Positions 1 through 9,437 of a DNA stretch of 64,000 bases are shown here, in pieces. The DNA comes from JAMZMI01 sp964353015 (GTDB lineage Bacteria > Bacteroidota > Bacteroidia > Cytophagales > Cyclobacteriaceae). Location: positions 124,001 through 188,000 of the forward strand of contig CAYGUA010000001.1 of NCBI GenBank assembly GCA_964353015.1. Direction: 5' to 3'. The translations under genes were made by a program, and so were the position numbers. The notes beneath the pieces were generated by a model, which did no database searches, was not told the DNA's origin, and saw only the letters and a list, made by a program, of their open reading frames with translations. The first letter of the stretch is position 1; each line of letters begins with the position of its first letter.

Positions 1-1
1 T

Positions 2-193
2 AAACAAGGGAAAATCAAATTGTCTATCTGGAAAACGACAATCGATTATTTATACGAACTGCCAGAACGGGATAAGGTGCATTTTTCAAAGTTGACTTCA
101 TTGTTTGAAGCGACCTGGTACGGCGATCATGAACCAAATCAAGACGAATTTGAAACAGTTTTCTCTCACGCTAAACAATTGAATCTTGCGTAA
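2..193 (+). CDS. DUF4129-like protein, C-terminal end only (partial)
   Basis: The window opens inside a coding region. Frame 2 reads without interruption from base 2 to the TAA at 191-193 and encodes about 63 residues, ending AKQLNLA. The stretch TWYGDHEPNQDEF resembles the C-terminal tail of DUF4129 proteins, which in Bacteroidota sit directly upstream of DUF4350, MoxR and DUF58 genes, exactly the order that follows here. The stop overlaps the TTG start of the next gene by 8 bases, which fits translational coupling. The family call rests on the short tail and the context, because the rest of the protein lies outside the window. Confidence 0.6.
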   Translation, partial: KQGKIKLSIWKTTIDYLYELPERDKVHFSKLTSLFEATWYGDHEPNQDEFETVFSHAKQLNLA

Positions 194-1307
194 AGAAGGC
201 TGGTTATACGTATTACTGGGATTTACATTTTTCCTTTATATCGGTGTAGAGTATTACTCACCCAAGCCTCTAGATTGGACTGTGACATTCCATGCAAAAG
301 ACAAGAATCCCTACGGCGGTTATATTCTTAATGAGAGATTGCAGGATTTTTTTGATGAATCAGAAAAATCCAATCTTAGTCTATATGAACTCAAAGATTC
401 CACTGCCCAATTGTTGATACTTTCGGAATATTTTGAGTTGGACGAATTGGATATGAAGGTTTTGCTCAATAAAGTCGCCGAAGGTCAATCCGCCATTATT
501 GCTTCACATCATTTCTCAAAGCAATTGATGGATACGCTGGAGATCTCGTCAGACATATTTCCATTTAAGCAGATTTCAGCCGATACGCTGAAATTAAGGA
601 TGAAAAATCAATTTGTTGATTATGAGTCGAAATTCTTCAGATCTTCTTTTGGTGCCATTGATACTACATGGCAGATCCATGCAAGCTTATCGGATCCTGT
701 TTTGATCAGTAAACAATGGGGAAAAGGGAATTTGATATTGTGTACCATGCCGCTATTGTTTACCAATTATGGAATTGTGAGCAACGAACATTTTACGGAA
801 TATACCTTGAATTTACTGAGCACAGATAAAATACATCTGACGCAGTTCTATCAAATGGGCAAGGTTCAAAACAGCTCACCTTTTAGATACATTCTCACTC
901 AAGAATCCTTGCGATGGGCCCTTTATCTGAGCATATTTTTGATATTGATATTCCTAATTGTGGGCAGCCAAAGAAAACAAAAATCAATACCTGTTATTCC
1001 TTCTTTGGAAAACACTACTGTGAGTTTTATCAAAACTATGGGTGCCCTATTTTATCGTGAACGCAACTTCAAACTTGCTGCTGACAAACTAATCATTTCA
1101 TTCTTCTCTGATCTTCAAAAACGCTATTTTTTACGACCAGATTTCAGCGAAACCTATTACGCCTTCATTGCCAGCAAGACCGCAACTGATCGCTCATTGG
1201 TCATTAAAATCTTTGAACGCTTACAAAACATTCAGCAAATTAAAGTGATAGATGAATCAGCTTTAAAGCAATTATACAAAGACCTTAACACATTCAATTT
1301 CAAATAG
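186..1307 (+). CDS. DUF4350 domain-containing membrane protein
   Basis: A 373-residue protein of the DUF4350 family, whose members in Bacteroidota lie between DUF4129 and MoxR genes; the biochemical role is not established. A transmembrane segment lies at about residues 7-22 and a second at about 241-260 (the hydrophobic run LYLSIFLILIFLIV), with a soluble domain between them and a cytoplasmic tail of roughly 110 residues. Motifs KPLDWTVTF and NPYGGYIL near the N-terminus are typical of the family. The start is a TTG at 186 overlapping the upstream stop; no in-frame ATG lies close enough to keep the first membrane segment. MoxR starts 2 bases after this stop, so the four genes form one operon. 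Confidence 0.75.
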   Translation: MRKEGWLYVLLGFTFFLYIGVEYYSPKPLDWTVTFHAKDKNPYGGYILNERLQDFFDESEKSNLSLYELKDSTAQLLILSEYFELDELDMKVLLNKVAEGQSAIIASHHFSKQLMDTLEISSDIFPFKQISADTLKLRMKNQFVDYESKFFRSSFGAIDTTWQIHASLSDPVLISKQWGKGNLILCTMPLLFTNYGIVSNEHFTEYTLNLLSTDKIHLTQFYQMGKVQNSSPFRYILTQESLRWALYLSIFLILIFLIVGSQRKQKSIPVIPSLENTTVSFIKTMGALFYRERNFKLAADKLIISFFSDLQKRYFLRPDFSETYYAFIASKTATDRSLVIKIFERLQNIQQIKVIDESALKQLYKDLNTFNFK

Positions 1308-1309
1308 AT

Positions 1310-2275
1310 ATGCCAAACGAAAATTTCAATCTTACCAGCTTTTCCGAGAAAATAAACACCATCAGACTGGAGTCTGCCAAGGCTCTGGTTGGACAGAAAA
1401 AAATGCTTGATCTTATTTTGACCGCCATGTTTGCAGGTGGTCACGTATTGATCGAAGGTGTGCCTGGAGTGGCTAAAACATTGACCGCTCGTTTGATTGC
1501 ATCCATGACAAAAACCACTTTTAAGAGGATCCAATTTACGCCGGATTTGATGCCGTCAGACATTTTGGGAACCTCCATTTTTGATTTGAAAAAGCAGGAA
1601 TTTGTCTATCGAAAAGGTCCTGTTTTTGGTAATATGATCCTCATAGATGAGATCAATCGCGCCCCAGCCAAAGCGCAGGCATCTTTATTTGAAGTGATGG
1701 AAGAGCGACAAATCACCAATGATGGCGAAGTGTATAAAATGGATGATGTGTTTATGGTATTGGCAACTCAAAATCCTATCGAACAAGAAGGAACTTACAG
1801 ACTGCCTGAAGCTCAACTGGATCGTTTCATTTTCAAAATTGTGGTGGATTATCCAACGCTTGAAGAAGAACTACAAATGTTGGATTTAGTGAGCGGGAAG
1901 TCAAATTTCCAGAAACTAGATTTCATTGAAGCAGTCATTGATGCGAAAGAAATCAAGCAGGCTCAGCAATACATCAACACGTTATTAATCAAGCCTGAAA
2001 TCTTGAAATACATCACCGAACTGGTACATCAAACAAGACAACACCCAAATCTTTATTTGGGAGCTTCTCCCCGAGCCTCCATTGATCTGATGCGTTCATC
2101 CAAAGCGCTTGCAGCCTTGAATGGGCGGGAATTTGTTACTCCAGAAGATATTCAATACTTGTTTCGACCGGTGGTTGCACATCGTATGGTTTCAACTCCA
2201 GAGTCGGAACTTCAGGGGATTACTTTAGACGAAATTTGCAATCAAATCATTCAACAAGTAGCCGTTCCTAAATAA
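1310..2275 (+). CDS. MoxR family AAA+ ATPase
   Basis: A 321-residue AAA+ ATPase of the MoxR family, the usual length. The Walker A motif reads EGVPGVAKT (MoxR form GxPGxAKT), Walker B reads MILIDEINRAP, sensor 1 lies in MVLATQNPIEQEGTY, and the AAA lid domain with LGASPRASIDL follows. MoxR ATPases act as chaperone-like ATPases that assemble or activate partner proteins, often VWA-domain proteins at the envelope; the partner here is probably the DUF58 protein encoded 5 bases downstream. The gene lies inside the DUF4129-DUF4350-MoxR-DUF58 operon with almost no intergenic space. Identification is secure; the substrate is unknown. Confidence 0.92.
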   Translation: MPNENFNLTSFSEKINTIRLESAKALVGQKKMLDLILTAMFAGGHVLIEGVPGVAKTLTARLIASMTKTTFKRIQFTPDLMPSDILGTSIFDLKKQEFVYRKGPVFGNMILIDEINRAPAKAQASLFEVMEERQITNDGEVYKMDDVFMVLATQNPIEQEGTYRLPEAQLDRFIFKIVVDYPTLEEELQMLDLVSGKSNFQKLDFIEAVIDAKEIKQAQQYINTLLIKPEILKYITELVHQTRQHPNLYLGASPRASIDLMRSSKALAALNGREFVTPEDIQYLFRPVVAHRMVSTPESELQGITLDEICNQIIQQVAVPK

Positions 2276-2280
2276 CCATT

Positions 2281-3600
2281 GTGAAATTCTTCCTCACAAA
2301 TCGATTCTATTATCTGGCGATTGGTCTTACGGTCATGTTTGTGGCTGGATACTATTTCTCTTTGGTCTATTCTACTGCCTATTTGCTCTTTTTTGTTTTG
2401 ATGATATTCGTTGGAATTGACAGCTTCATGCTCTTTTTCTCGGGTGGAACAATCACAGTGAGCCGGGAAGTGAATGACCGGCTATCCAATGGAGATGAGA
2501 ACAAAATAACCCTTGCCATTGAAAGTACTTATCGAATCAAAGTTTCAATTGAAATAAAGGAAGAATTACCAGATCAGCTTCAGATCCGTGATTTTAGTAT
2601 TTCAAAGAATTTGAAACCGGGAGAAGCCCTCACTCTTGGCTATAGCATCTTCCCAAAAGAGCGTGGAAGTTATTCATTTGGTGTGTCGAATGTCTTGACA
2701 ATCAGTCAGATTGGTTTGGTTATGCGCAGGATCAAAGCAGCCAAAGCTGAAGAAGTACGTGTTTATCCTTCATTTATCCATATCAATAACATTGAGCTTG
2801 CGGCCATATCCAATAAGCTCATCATGGTAGGACAAAAGCGCATCCAAAAGGTTGGAAACAGTCAGGAGTTTGATAGCATCCGACCATACGTACTTGGTGA
2901 CGATCCACGCCGACTCAACTGGAAAGCGACTGCAAAGAAAAATGCGCTTCAGGTTAATCATTTTGTAGACGAAAAGTCGCAAAGTCTTTATTGTCTGATT
3001 GATAAGAGCCGAGCGATGAAAATGCCATTCGAAGGATTGTCATTGTTGGATTATGCCATCAACGCTTCTTTAGTCTTGTCACATGTGGCCTTGAAAAAAG
3101 GCGATCAGGCTGGACTGTTGACTTTTGAAGATCAACCCGCTACTTTCATCAAAGCCAGTACGCAGCATAGTCAAATCCACCATATCATGGAGGCGCTGCA
3201 TCGTGAAGAAACTTCATTCAATGAGGTGGATTTCACCACACTTTACAGTTTCACAAGTGCGAAAATCCACCAAAGGAGTTTGTTTTTGTTGTACACCAAC
3301 TTTGAATCGATACATAGTCTGGAGAGACAACTACCCTATTTGAAGTTGCTCAATCGAAAGCATCTACTTCTTGTGGTGTTTTTTAAGAATACTGAAGTAA
3401 ATAAAGTCATCGAAGAAGAAGCCATATCAACTCAGGGTATTTTCACCAAAGTAATGGCTCATCAGCTCCTCAACGAGAAAAACCTGATCAACGAAAAACT
3501 AAGGAACTCAGGCATTCTGACTCTTTACACCAGTCCTGAAAACCTAAGTACAGATGTAATCAACAAATACATCGAGATCAAAAACAGAAGAATTTTATAG
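2281..3600 (+). CDS. DUF58 domain-containing protein
   Basis: A 439-residue DUF58 protein, the usual partner of MoxR ATPases. Two hydrophobic segments lie in the first 60 residues. The DUF58 signature begins near E196 (EFDSIRPYVLGDDPRRLNWK), and a VWA-like region with YCLIDKSRAM follows, where the metal-site pattern DxSxS is reduced to DKSRA. The start codon is GTG at 2281, 5 bases after the MoxR stop, in the operon that begins before the window. A strong bidirectional terminator follows at 3614-3647. DUF58 proteins with MoxR are commonly linked to envelope biogenesis or stress; the specific role here is inferred from the family. Confidence 0.9.
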   Translation: MKFFLTNRFYYLAIGLTVMFVAGYYFSLVYSTAYLLFFVLMIFVGIDSFMLFFSGGTITVSREVNDRLSNGDENKITLAIESTYRIKVSIEIKEELPDQLQIRDFSISKNLKPGEALTLGYSIFPKERGSYSFGVSNVLTISQIGLVMRRIKAAKAEEVRVYPSFIHINNIELAAISNKLIMVGQKRIQKVGNSQEFDSIRPYVLGDDPRRLNWKATAKKNALQVNHFVDEKSQSLYCLIDKSRAMKMPFEGLSLLDYAINASLVLSHVALKKGDQAGLLTFEDQPATFIKASTQHSQIHHIMEALHREETSFNEVDFTTLYSFTSAKIHQRSLFLLYTNFESIHSLERQLPYLKLLNRKHLLLVVFFKNTEVNKVIEEEAISTQGIFTKVMAHQLLNEKNLINEKLRNSGILTLYTSPENLSTDVINKYIEIKNRRIL

Positions 3601-3613
3601 TTTTCCTCAAATC

Positions 3614-3647
3614 AAAAAAAGCCTCTCCGATATTCGAAGAGGCTTTC
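3614..3647. terminator. Bidirectional intrinsic terminator
   Basis: A nine-base stem, AAAGCCTCT at 3618-3626 pairing with AGAGGCTTT at 3638-3646, lies between the DUF58 operon (plus strand) and the PID-CTERM gene (minus strand). The A-run at 3614-3620 gives a U-tract when read from the minus side. It can serve both convergent units. Confidence 0.8.
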
Positions 3648-3670
3648 ATTCAGCTGATCATATTTCAGGA

Positions 3671-3853
3671 TCAGTTTTTTCTTTTATCATTTAATTTTTT
3701 CAAACCATAGATCCCTCCTGCTGCCAGCAAAAGAGACAAACCACCATCTATTGGCGTAGCTGGAGGTGCTCCCGGACCAGCCTGAGCCAAAGCAGGAACA
3801 ATGGTTACAAACAATAAGATAGCGAATGCGGATATTTTTATAAGATTATTCAT
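3671..3853 (-). CDS. PID-CTERM-type small exported membrane protein
   Basis: A 60-residue microprotein. Residues 1-23 form a signal peptide ending ALAQA. A short Pro/Gly/Ala linker follows, then PIDGGLSLLLAAG at about 34-46, a short hydrophobic segment, and a basic tail KKLNDKRKN. The layout of motif, hydrophobic helix and basic end matches the C-terminal sorting tail recalled as PID-CTERM in Bacteroidota, and nearly the whole mature protein consists of that tail. The start codon lies 6 bases after the stop of the 1007-residue lamin-tail protein, so the two are probably co-transcribed. Its function is unknown; a processing substrate or small membrane partner is possible. Confidence 0.75.
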   Translation of the reverse strand: MNNLIKISAFAILLFVTIVPALAQAGPGAPPATPIDGGLSLLLAAGGIYGLKKLNDKRKN

Positions 3854-3859
3854 GTTTGC

Positions 3860-6800
3860 TTAGTTTAAGAATTTTTTAACCATTAATTGATCATCTGACT
3901 GGATGGTGATGATGAAAAGACCATTTTTGTTGAATGGCAATGTTGATTTTTGCGCGCTCAAATCAACTTGTTTGAACGAGCTGATCAAAGCACCACTCAA
4001 ACTGTAGATCTTCACTTCAGCGTTTTGTAATGCTTTCAATGTTTCAATATTCAAGCCACCATCATTCATATACACTTTGAATGCATCTGATGATTTGTTT
4101 AGGTCAAATCCAAGAACTGCAGATTTGCTTAATACCAATTTGAAACGCTGATCATTGAATGAAGTAGCAGCATTGGTGAAAGTGATGCTTTCAACCTCTG
4201 AAAGATTGTATGATAATCCTGTCACATTGTCGAACAAAGTCACATCCATATCATCCCCAATTCCTTGCAATTCATTCACGTTGAAAACGTAAGTACCAGC
4301 CTCAGCCAGATCAAAACCCAACTGAATTTCCATTGATTCATCAAATACATTTGGCAATGCCTGAATGGCAAATTTTGAATCGTTGATCATGGAATAGAAT
4401 GAAATCAATTCATTTCCTGAGAATTTGAATGCATCTAAACCACGATCTACATCGAAAGTAGCAGACTCCATCAATCCAACAAGTATTTCATTATACAGTC
4501 CATTTCCAGAGATCGACAATCTTATTAATTGTTTTTCTTCTGCTTGTCTATAATGGTTGGCATCCGCATTTGCTCCAGCGGTAGTCACCTGCATATCAGG
4601 AGTGAATGTCACCGAACCAGCCGTGCTCGCCTTAACAAAAAATCCTTGAGTCGAAGCAATAAAGCCATTACCAGCAGGACCTTCACCTGTCAAACCTGTA
4701 CCAGGCAAATCTGTGGTGCTCACTGCTCCAGCTGCACTTACAGTAATGTAATCACCACCTCTATCAGCTCCTTCATTGGTACCCCCATCATCCCATAAGT
4801 AAATAACACCGTCGGTATCAGTTGAATTTGATGCTCTGTACATGCTCATTGAGATCGCTGCTGCATATGGATTGGCAACTAGATTGAAACCTTCTCCATC
4901 AGCACTTATAGCTGAAGTCACCATACCAGTATTGGGAGTTCCTGTAAATGAGACTGAAGGACTTGCGGCATCAAAACCAACAAAGTACCCAGTACCAGCT
5001 GTCATATCACCTGTTGCAGGGACGAACGATGAAGTAGCTTCAGTATAACCATAAAGGTAATCAGCAGATAAACCTGCCAAAGTCGCATCTGCGGTTGGTG
5101 CACCAAGTATGCTATATCCTCCGTTTCCGGTTGTGTTTCTAAAGATTGTAATATTTCCAGATCCTGTTTCTGAACCAAATATAGCTAGAGCTGCACCAGA
5201 CATTACTTCTGCCGAGCCGTCAAATACCAACTCACCATTGATGGACGCTGTACCTGAACTAACTAATAAAATTACACCTTGTGCTATTTTGAGTGAGGCC
5301 ACAGCTACGTCATCAGCAATCGTGGGGTTTGATCCTCCCGAAGGTAATATGGCACTAAGACTTGAAGAAGGTATTCCATTTGACCAATTTCCAGCATTCA
5401 TCCATTCAGTGCTTGAGGTTGCTGTCCAGACACTGACATCATTTACAAGTCCCGGAGTACCTCCATCGGCAGCTGAACCAATCCAATAGGTCATATCTGA
5501 ATTATCAGCTGTAAGAATTCCAAGTGAAAGAGATATAGAAAGCGTGGTACCCGAATTATCAGGATATTTCATATCATCGGTATAGGTTACCTCGTCTATT
5601 GTAACTCCTTGTGCAACTAGAATTAATGTTGAACTAGAGTTGACAAGTTTATTACTTGAACTACTAATCACTAAATCTGGAGTAAAAGGAAAGCTTCCTG
5701 ATGATCCAACCTGCAATGTGACATAAGTACCACTGGATAAGGTAATTGTTCCATCAAAGGTATAACTCCAAGCAGGGTTAGCATTAGTAATCTCCCAATC
5801 TGAATCTAGAGTAATTGATCCATCACTTCCGTTATATAACTCAATCCATTCCTCATCACTTGAAATGGAGTTGTACATAATTTCGCTTATCACAATATCA
5901 CCCGGAGAATATGTAGACGCTGGTGTTGATACAATTTGAGATGGCACATTGCCGTCAATTTTATAATCTATATTAGCTCCAAAATTACTATAAGGGTAAA
6001 TTTTAAAATTGTATTCAGTAGATGGAAGAAGAGAGGTAAATGAATATGATTCAGTACCGAGATTTAGATTTATTACCGCATTTCCATCAGACAAATCGCC
6101 ATCAACCAATAATTCAACACCATCTGTCGGAGCGGTTATTGTGCCAGTACTAGCCAAAAGCACGAAACCTTCTGTTGCTGGTGATCCTGAGTTATCTGAC
6201 CACACTAGATCTATTTGAGCTGGACCCGAAGCTGTTGCAACAAATGAAATTACGTGATTTGCAGGTTCAGGATTGGATGTGGCAGGTTGTCCGATCCAAG
6301 AACCTGGATCCATGTCTATTACATTCTGAGGATCATTTGTATGACTTGTGCAACCTGAAACACCAGAGTCTGCCCAAATATTCCATTCAGATTCATCAAA
6401 AGTAGATACACCTTGCGTTACTGAAGCTTTTCTTTCTGCTCTTCCATCTTCAAATTCATGACACGTTCCTGTTCCATCTTCCCCAGGAACACCAAAAAAA
6501 TCCACAATTTCATCTGAAGGATTTAATATGAAAATTTGATCATCACCATTACTATCTGCAGCATCACCTGATCCAATATCTTGATCTGGGTCAAATCCAT
6601 ATGCACTATTAAAACCAGATGCCCCATTTGAAATTATATAAAAACCTCCTGGCTCAATTGTCCCAGTTAGAGCTTCTGCCGTTTGAGGAGTAGGAGTATC
6701 ATTGGTATATCTGTTAATTTTCCATCCAGTTGAAAAATCCACACTAGTTGAGCCCAAATTATACAGTTCTACGAATCTTGCCGAAGCATTATCGTTTGGA

Positions 6801-6883
6801 TCTGCAATCTCAGTGATTATAATTTGTCCATAAGAGAGAATTCCAATTAAAAAACTTCCCAAAAAAAGTAAATTTTTCTTCAT
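3860..6883 (-). CDS. Lamin tail domain-containing T9SS-secreted protein
   Basis: A 1007-residue secreted protein. Signal peptide about 1-19 (ending SYGQ). A first lamin-tail domain follows at about 20-170, with ARFVELYNLG; then a fibronectin type III-like region at about 205-320; a second lamin-tail domain at about 325-440, with EEWIELYNGS; a beta-rich region from about 480 to 920; and a T9SS type A sorting domain in the last 70 or so residues, with VKIYSLSGALI and ending LMVKKFLN. Lamin-tail domains are frequent in extracellular nucleases such as ExeM/NucH, but no nuclease motif is visible here, so a surface binding or scaffold role is inferred. The PID-CTERM gene follows after 6 bases. A possible -7 element (TATTTTTA, 7 of 8) lies about 50 bases upstream. 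Confidence 0.85.
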   Translation of the reverse strand: MKKNLLFLGSFLIGILSYGQIIITEIADPNDNASARFVELYNLGSTSVDFSTGWKINRYTNDTPTPQTAEALTGTIEPGGFYIISNGASGFNSAYGFDPDQDIGSGDAADSNGDDQIFILNPSDEIVDFFGVPGEDGTGTCHEFEDGRAERKASVTQGVSTFDESEWNIWADSGVSGCTSHTNDPQNVIDMDPGSWIGQPATSNPEPANHVISFVATASGPAQIDLVWSDNSGSPATEGFVLLASTGTITAPTDGVELLVDGDLSDGNAVINLNLGTESYSFTSLLPSTEYNFKIYPYSNFGANIDYKIDGNVPSQIVSTPASTYSPGDIVISEIMYNSISSDEEWIELYNGSDGSITLDSDWEITNANPAWSYTFDGTITLSSGTYVTLQVGSSGSFPFTPDLVISSSSNKLVNSSSTLILVAQGVTIDEVTYTDDMKYPDNSGTTLSISLSLGILTADNSDMTYWIGSAADGGTPGLVNDVSVWTATSSTEWMNAGNWSNGIPSSSLSAILPSGGSNPTIADDVAVASLKIAQGVILLVSSGTASINGELVFDGSAEVMSGAALAIFGSETGSGNITIFRNTTGNGGYSILGAPTADATLAGLSADYLYGYTEATSSFVPATGDMTAGTGYFVGFDAASPSVSFTGTPNTGMVTSAISADGEGFNLVANPYAAAISMSMYRASNSTDTDGVIYLWDDGGTNEGADRGGDYITVSAAGAVSTTDLPGTGLTGEGPAGNGFIASTQGFFVKASTAGSVTFTPDMQVTTAGANADANHYRQAEEKQLIRLSISGNGLYNEILVGLMESATFDVDRGLDAFKFSGNELISFYSMINDSKFAIQALPNVFDESMEIQLGFDLAEAGTYVFNVNELQGIGDDMDVTLFDNVTGLSYNLSEVESITFTNAATSFNDQRFKLVLSKSAVLGFDLNKSSDAFKVYMNDGGLNIETLKALQNAEVKIYSLSGALISSFKQVDLSAQKSTLPFNKNGLFIITIQSDDQLMVKKFLN

Positions 6884-7286
6884 AATAGAATTAATTAAGT
6901 TAAGTAAGTATGAGTAGTATAAGTACTTTAAAAATAGGTGCTTTCTTTAGAAAATTTGTAACGTGAATGTTACTTTTTTGTGAACGGTTAGTTCTTTTGG
7001 GTCTTTTATTGTCATTCGAATATCACGGAATTGATAATTGATCATATATAAATTCAAGAGATTCAGGTAGTTTCTATCTAATATTTAAAATATTATTGAA
7101 TGTGGGTTTTATTTTCTCAGGTGTTTCAGAATTATATATGGATTCTTTGAAAATCATTGATTTTTTAATTCGTCAATTAATCATCTCCTACATTTTCCGG
7201 ATTATTTTTTGAAACATAAAAAAAGAGGCAGTTCCGAAAGGAACTGCCTCTTTATAAGCATCGAATTTTTCTATTTTATCTAAATC
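6884..7286. other. Intergenic region, 403 bp
   Basis: AT-rich gap between two minus-strand genes. It holds the terminator of the DUF5689 gene at 7215-7253 and presumably the promoter of the lamin-tail gene just above 6884. I see no open reading frame with a credible start, no RNA gene and no repeat in the remainder. Confidence 0.6.
7215..7253 (-). terminator. Intrinsic terminator after the DUF5689 gene
   Basis: A perfect 14-bp stem (7222-7235 with 7240-7253) closes a four-base loop. Read on the minus strand the stem contains GGAACTGCCTC and runs into a T-rich stretch. It lies about 34 bases beyond the stop of the 7287-9428 gene and ends the TonB receptor/DUF5689 operon. Confidence 0.9.
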
Positions 7287-9428
7287 TTAATCCCCAGCTA
7301 TTGACAAATCATCAATCGTAAATGCAACTGACGCTGCTGATGTACCTTCATAATATCTGAATGCCAGATACACGATATTTTCTGTGATCACAGAAAGATC
7401 ACTGGTGACTTCCGTAAATACCTGTGAGCCTTCTGCTGGTATTTGGCTTTGAATGTCAGTGAGTTCAGACCAAGTACCGCTTAGCAAGGTGCTTCCATCA
7501 AAGTCCGCTGACCAGTACACTTTCAAATTTCCCGGTCCGGAGAACCTTGATTCAAGCCAGAATACTAATTCAGGGTTGGTCGCACCAGTGAGATCGAAAG
7601 GTCTGGAAGAAATTAGCCATGCATCATCAAATCCATCAGCACCACCAAATGTACTCGCTCTTGGTCCGCTCGTACCATCTCGTCCAAATGCTCTACATCC
7701 CCAGCCCCTATCGTCTTTTGCTCCTGCTGCAACCAATTCGATCCAATTGGAAGGAATATTAAAATCTCCAACTGTAGCACAGCTCTCGAAATCATCAGTA
7801 AATGGTAGCGTAAATGGATCAGTGTTGCCACTATTTCCTCCGCCAACTGTACCTGTCACACTCAGATTATCTATATCATAAGAAGCAGATGATGCTTCCG
7901 TACCGCCAATGAATTGAAATGCCAGGTAAATGTTTTTACCCAAAGCGCCATCTAACGATGCAGAAATGTTTTTATAGACTGCCGTTCCTTGTATCGGAAG
8001 TTTTGGAACTAGTTCAACTAATTCAGTCCATGAAGCCGCAGATGGGTCACCAGAAGTATAACTATCAGACCACAATACTTTGATTGATCCTGAACCGCTT
8101 GAGGCCGATTTGATATCAAAACTAATATTAGCAGCAGTTGCTTTGGCTAAGCCTATTTTTTTAGCAGAAATCAACCACGCATTATCCGTACCTGCCGCTC
8201 CTCCGAATGAATTTGCTCTCACTGAACTGGAGGATGATACACCATCATTAGTATCACAACCCCAGCCACGATCTGTTTTAGATCCAGGTACTACAACCTC
8301 CTTCCAGTTTTCAGGTATGTTGAATGCCCCTACTGTGGTACAATTTTCAAAATCATCTGTAAACGGTAGTTCAAATACATCTTCATTGGGATCTACAATG
8401 CCACCAGTTGAAATATCACCTTCTACGAAAGGATAGATTTGAGCATCGGCATTGAATCTTCCCAAAACTCCACTCAAAGTAAAACTACCTGTTGGTGCAG
8501 GTGATCCATCATAAAATGATTCGCCTCGATCGATACGAATGATAAATGATGTGCCTCCTGCTGTTGCATTTACATTGACTCCACTACCACCTGCCTGTGG
8601 TGCCGTTGGCCAGCTTGAAGCATTGGAAATTGTCACACCTCCTACTTGAACGAGCATACCTTGATATTTTCCATCTGCGATAATTTCACCAGCAGGAATC
8701 GTAATTGGTAGCGGCGTTTCTGTTGTTGGACTCAGAATTTGTACAGCATCCACATCGATTTGTACCTGACCAGCAAATTCACCAATTGTTCCATCCAGTC
8801 TCACGATGTTACCTCTCTGAACCAATCCAAAGTTTCCAAAATGGATGATATTGATCCCGGCAGAGTCATCTTGTATGTAATACTGTCCATTGGTAAATCC
8901 ATAATCAGGAGTATTGACATATCCGACAATAGTGACCGTTTCACCTGGTTTTTGCTTTGCTTCTTTGATGGAAATGGCTCCTGGTATCACAGGCAATTCC
9001 TGCGCTTTTCCTTCAATTTTTAAGGTATACTTGTTATTGAACGATTCTGAGAAATCACCTTTCACATTTTTGATGGTAAAAACGATATCCACAATTCCAT
9101 CAAGATCTGCATTTTCATAATCAATTGTGAATGAGCGTTCTGTATCTCCAGGACCAAATCCTAAAGTCAGCAAACTGGTCGTATCATTAAAAGCAGGAGA
9201 AGTGGTTATCCCCATCGTGTTGCTGATGCTTATTTCAACAATGAGTGTATCAACCACTCTTTTTGAAATACCTATAGTAGCTACAACAGGCGTATTATTG
9301 ACACGCTTCATGCTTGATCCAAATGAACCAATGAAACCAACTCCACCACCTTTTACAATATCTGAATCTTCACATGAGAATGTGAGAGTCAGGGCTAAAA
9401 AAGAAATAAGTATATATTTTATCTTCAT
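7287..9428 (-). CDS. DUF5689 lipoprotein with two choice-of-anchor J domains
   Basis: A 713-residue lipoprotein with lipobox LTFSC (Cys19). A beta-sandwich resembling Calx-beta lies at about 45-140. A DUF5689 region follows at about 150-345, with ISIKEAKQKPGETVTIVGYV and YYIQDDSAGI; this family looks like an OB-fold related to those in secreted nucleases such as YhcR. Then come two tandem choice-of-anchor J domains at about 353-533 and 543-713, each opening with PFTDDFE and containing DRGWGC and AWLIS. There is no T9SS tail, so it is probably anchored in the outer membrane. It starts 9 bases after the TonB-dependent receptor stop, as SusD-like partners usually do, suggesting a substrate-capturing partner, possibly for nucleic acid. 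That role is inference. Confidence 0.85.
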   Translation of the reverse strand: MKIKYILISFLALTLTFSCEDSDIVKGGGVGFIGSFGSSMKRVNNTPVVATIGISKRVVDTLIVEISISNTMGITTSPAFNDTTSLLTLGFGPGDTERSFTIDYENADLDGIVDIVFTIKNVKGDFSESFNNKYTLKIEGKAQELPVIPGAISIKEAKQKPGETVTIVGYVNTPDYGFTNGQYYIQDDSAGINIIHFGNFGLVQRGNIVRLDGTIGEFAGQVQIDVDAVQILSPTTETPLPITIPAGEIIADGKYQGMLVQVGGVTISNASSWPTAPQAGGSGVNVNATAGGTSFIIRIDRGESFYDGSPAPTGSFTLSGVLGRFNADAQIYPFVEGDISTGGIVDPNEDVFELPFTDDFENCTTVGAFNIPENWKEVVVPGSKTDRGWGCDTNDGVSSSSSVRANSFGGAAGTDNAWLISAKKIGLAKATAANISFDIKSASSGSGSIKVLWSDSYTSGDPSAASWTELVELVPKLPIQGTAVYKNISASLDGALGKNIYLAFQFIGGTEASSASYDIDNLSVTGTVGGGNSGNTDPFTLPFTDDFESCATVGDFNIPSNWIELVAAGAKDDRGWGCRAFGRDGTSGPRASTFGGADGFDDAWLISSRPFDLTGATNPELVFWLESRFSGPGNLKVYWSADFDGSTLLSGTWSELTDIQSQIPAEGSQVFTEVTSDLSVITENIVYLAFRYYEGTSAASVAFTIDDLSIAGD

Positions 9429-9437
9429 GGCTCAGTT

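Noticed and set aside
7453..7881. 142-codon frame antisense to the DUF5689 gene
   Set aside because: It mirrors the second choice-anchor domain and has no start context or motif.
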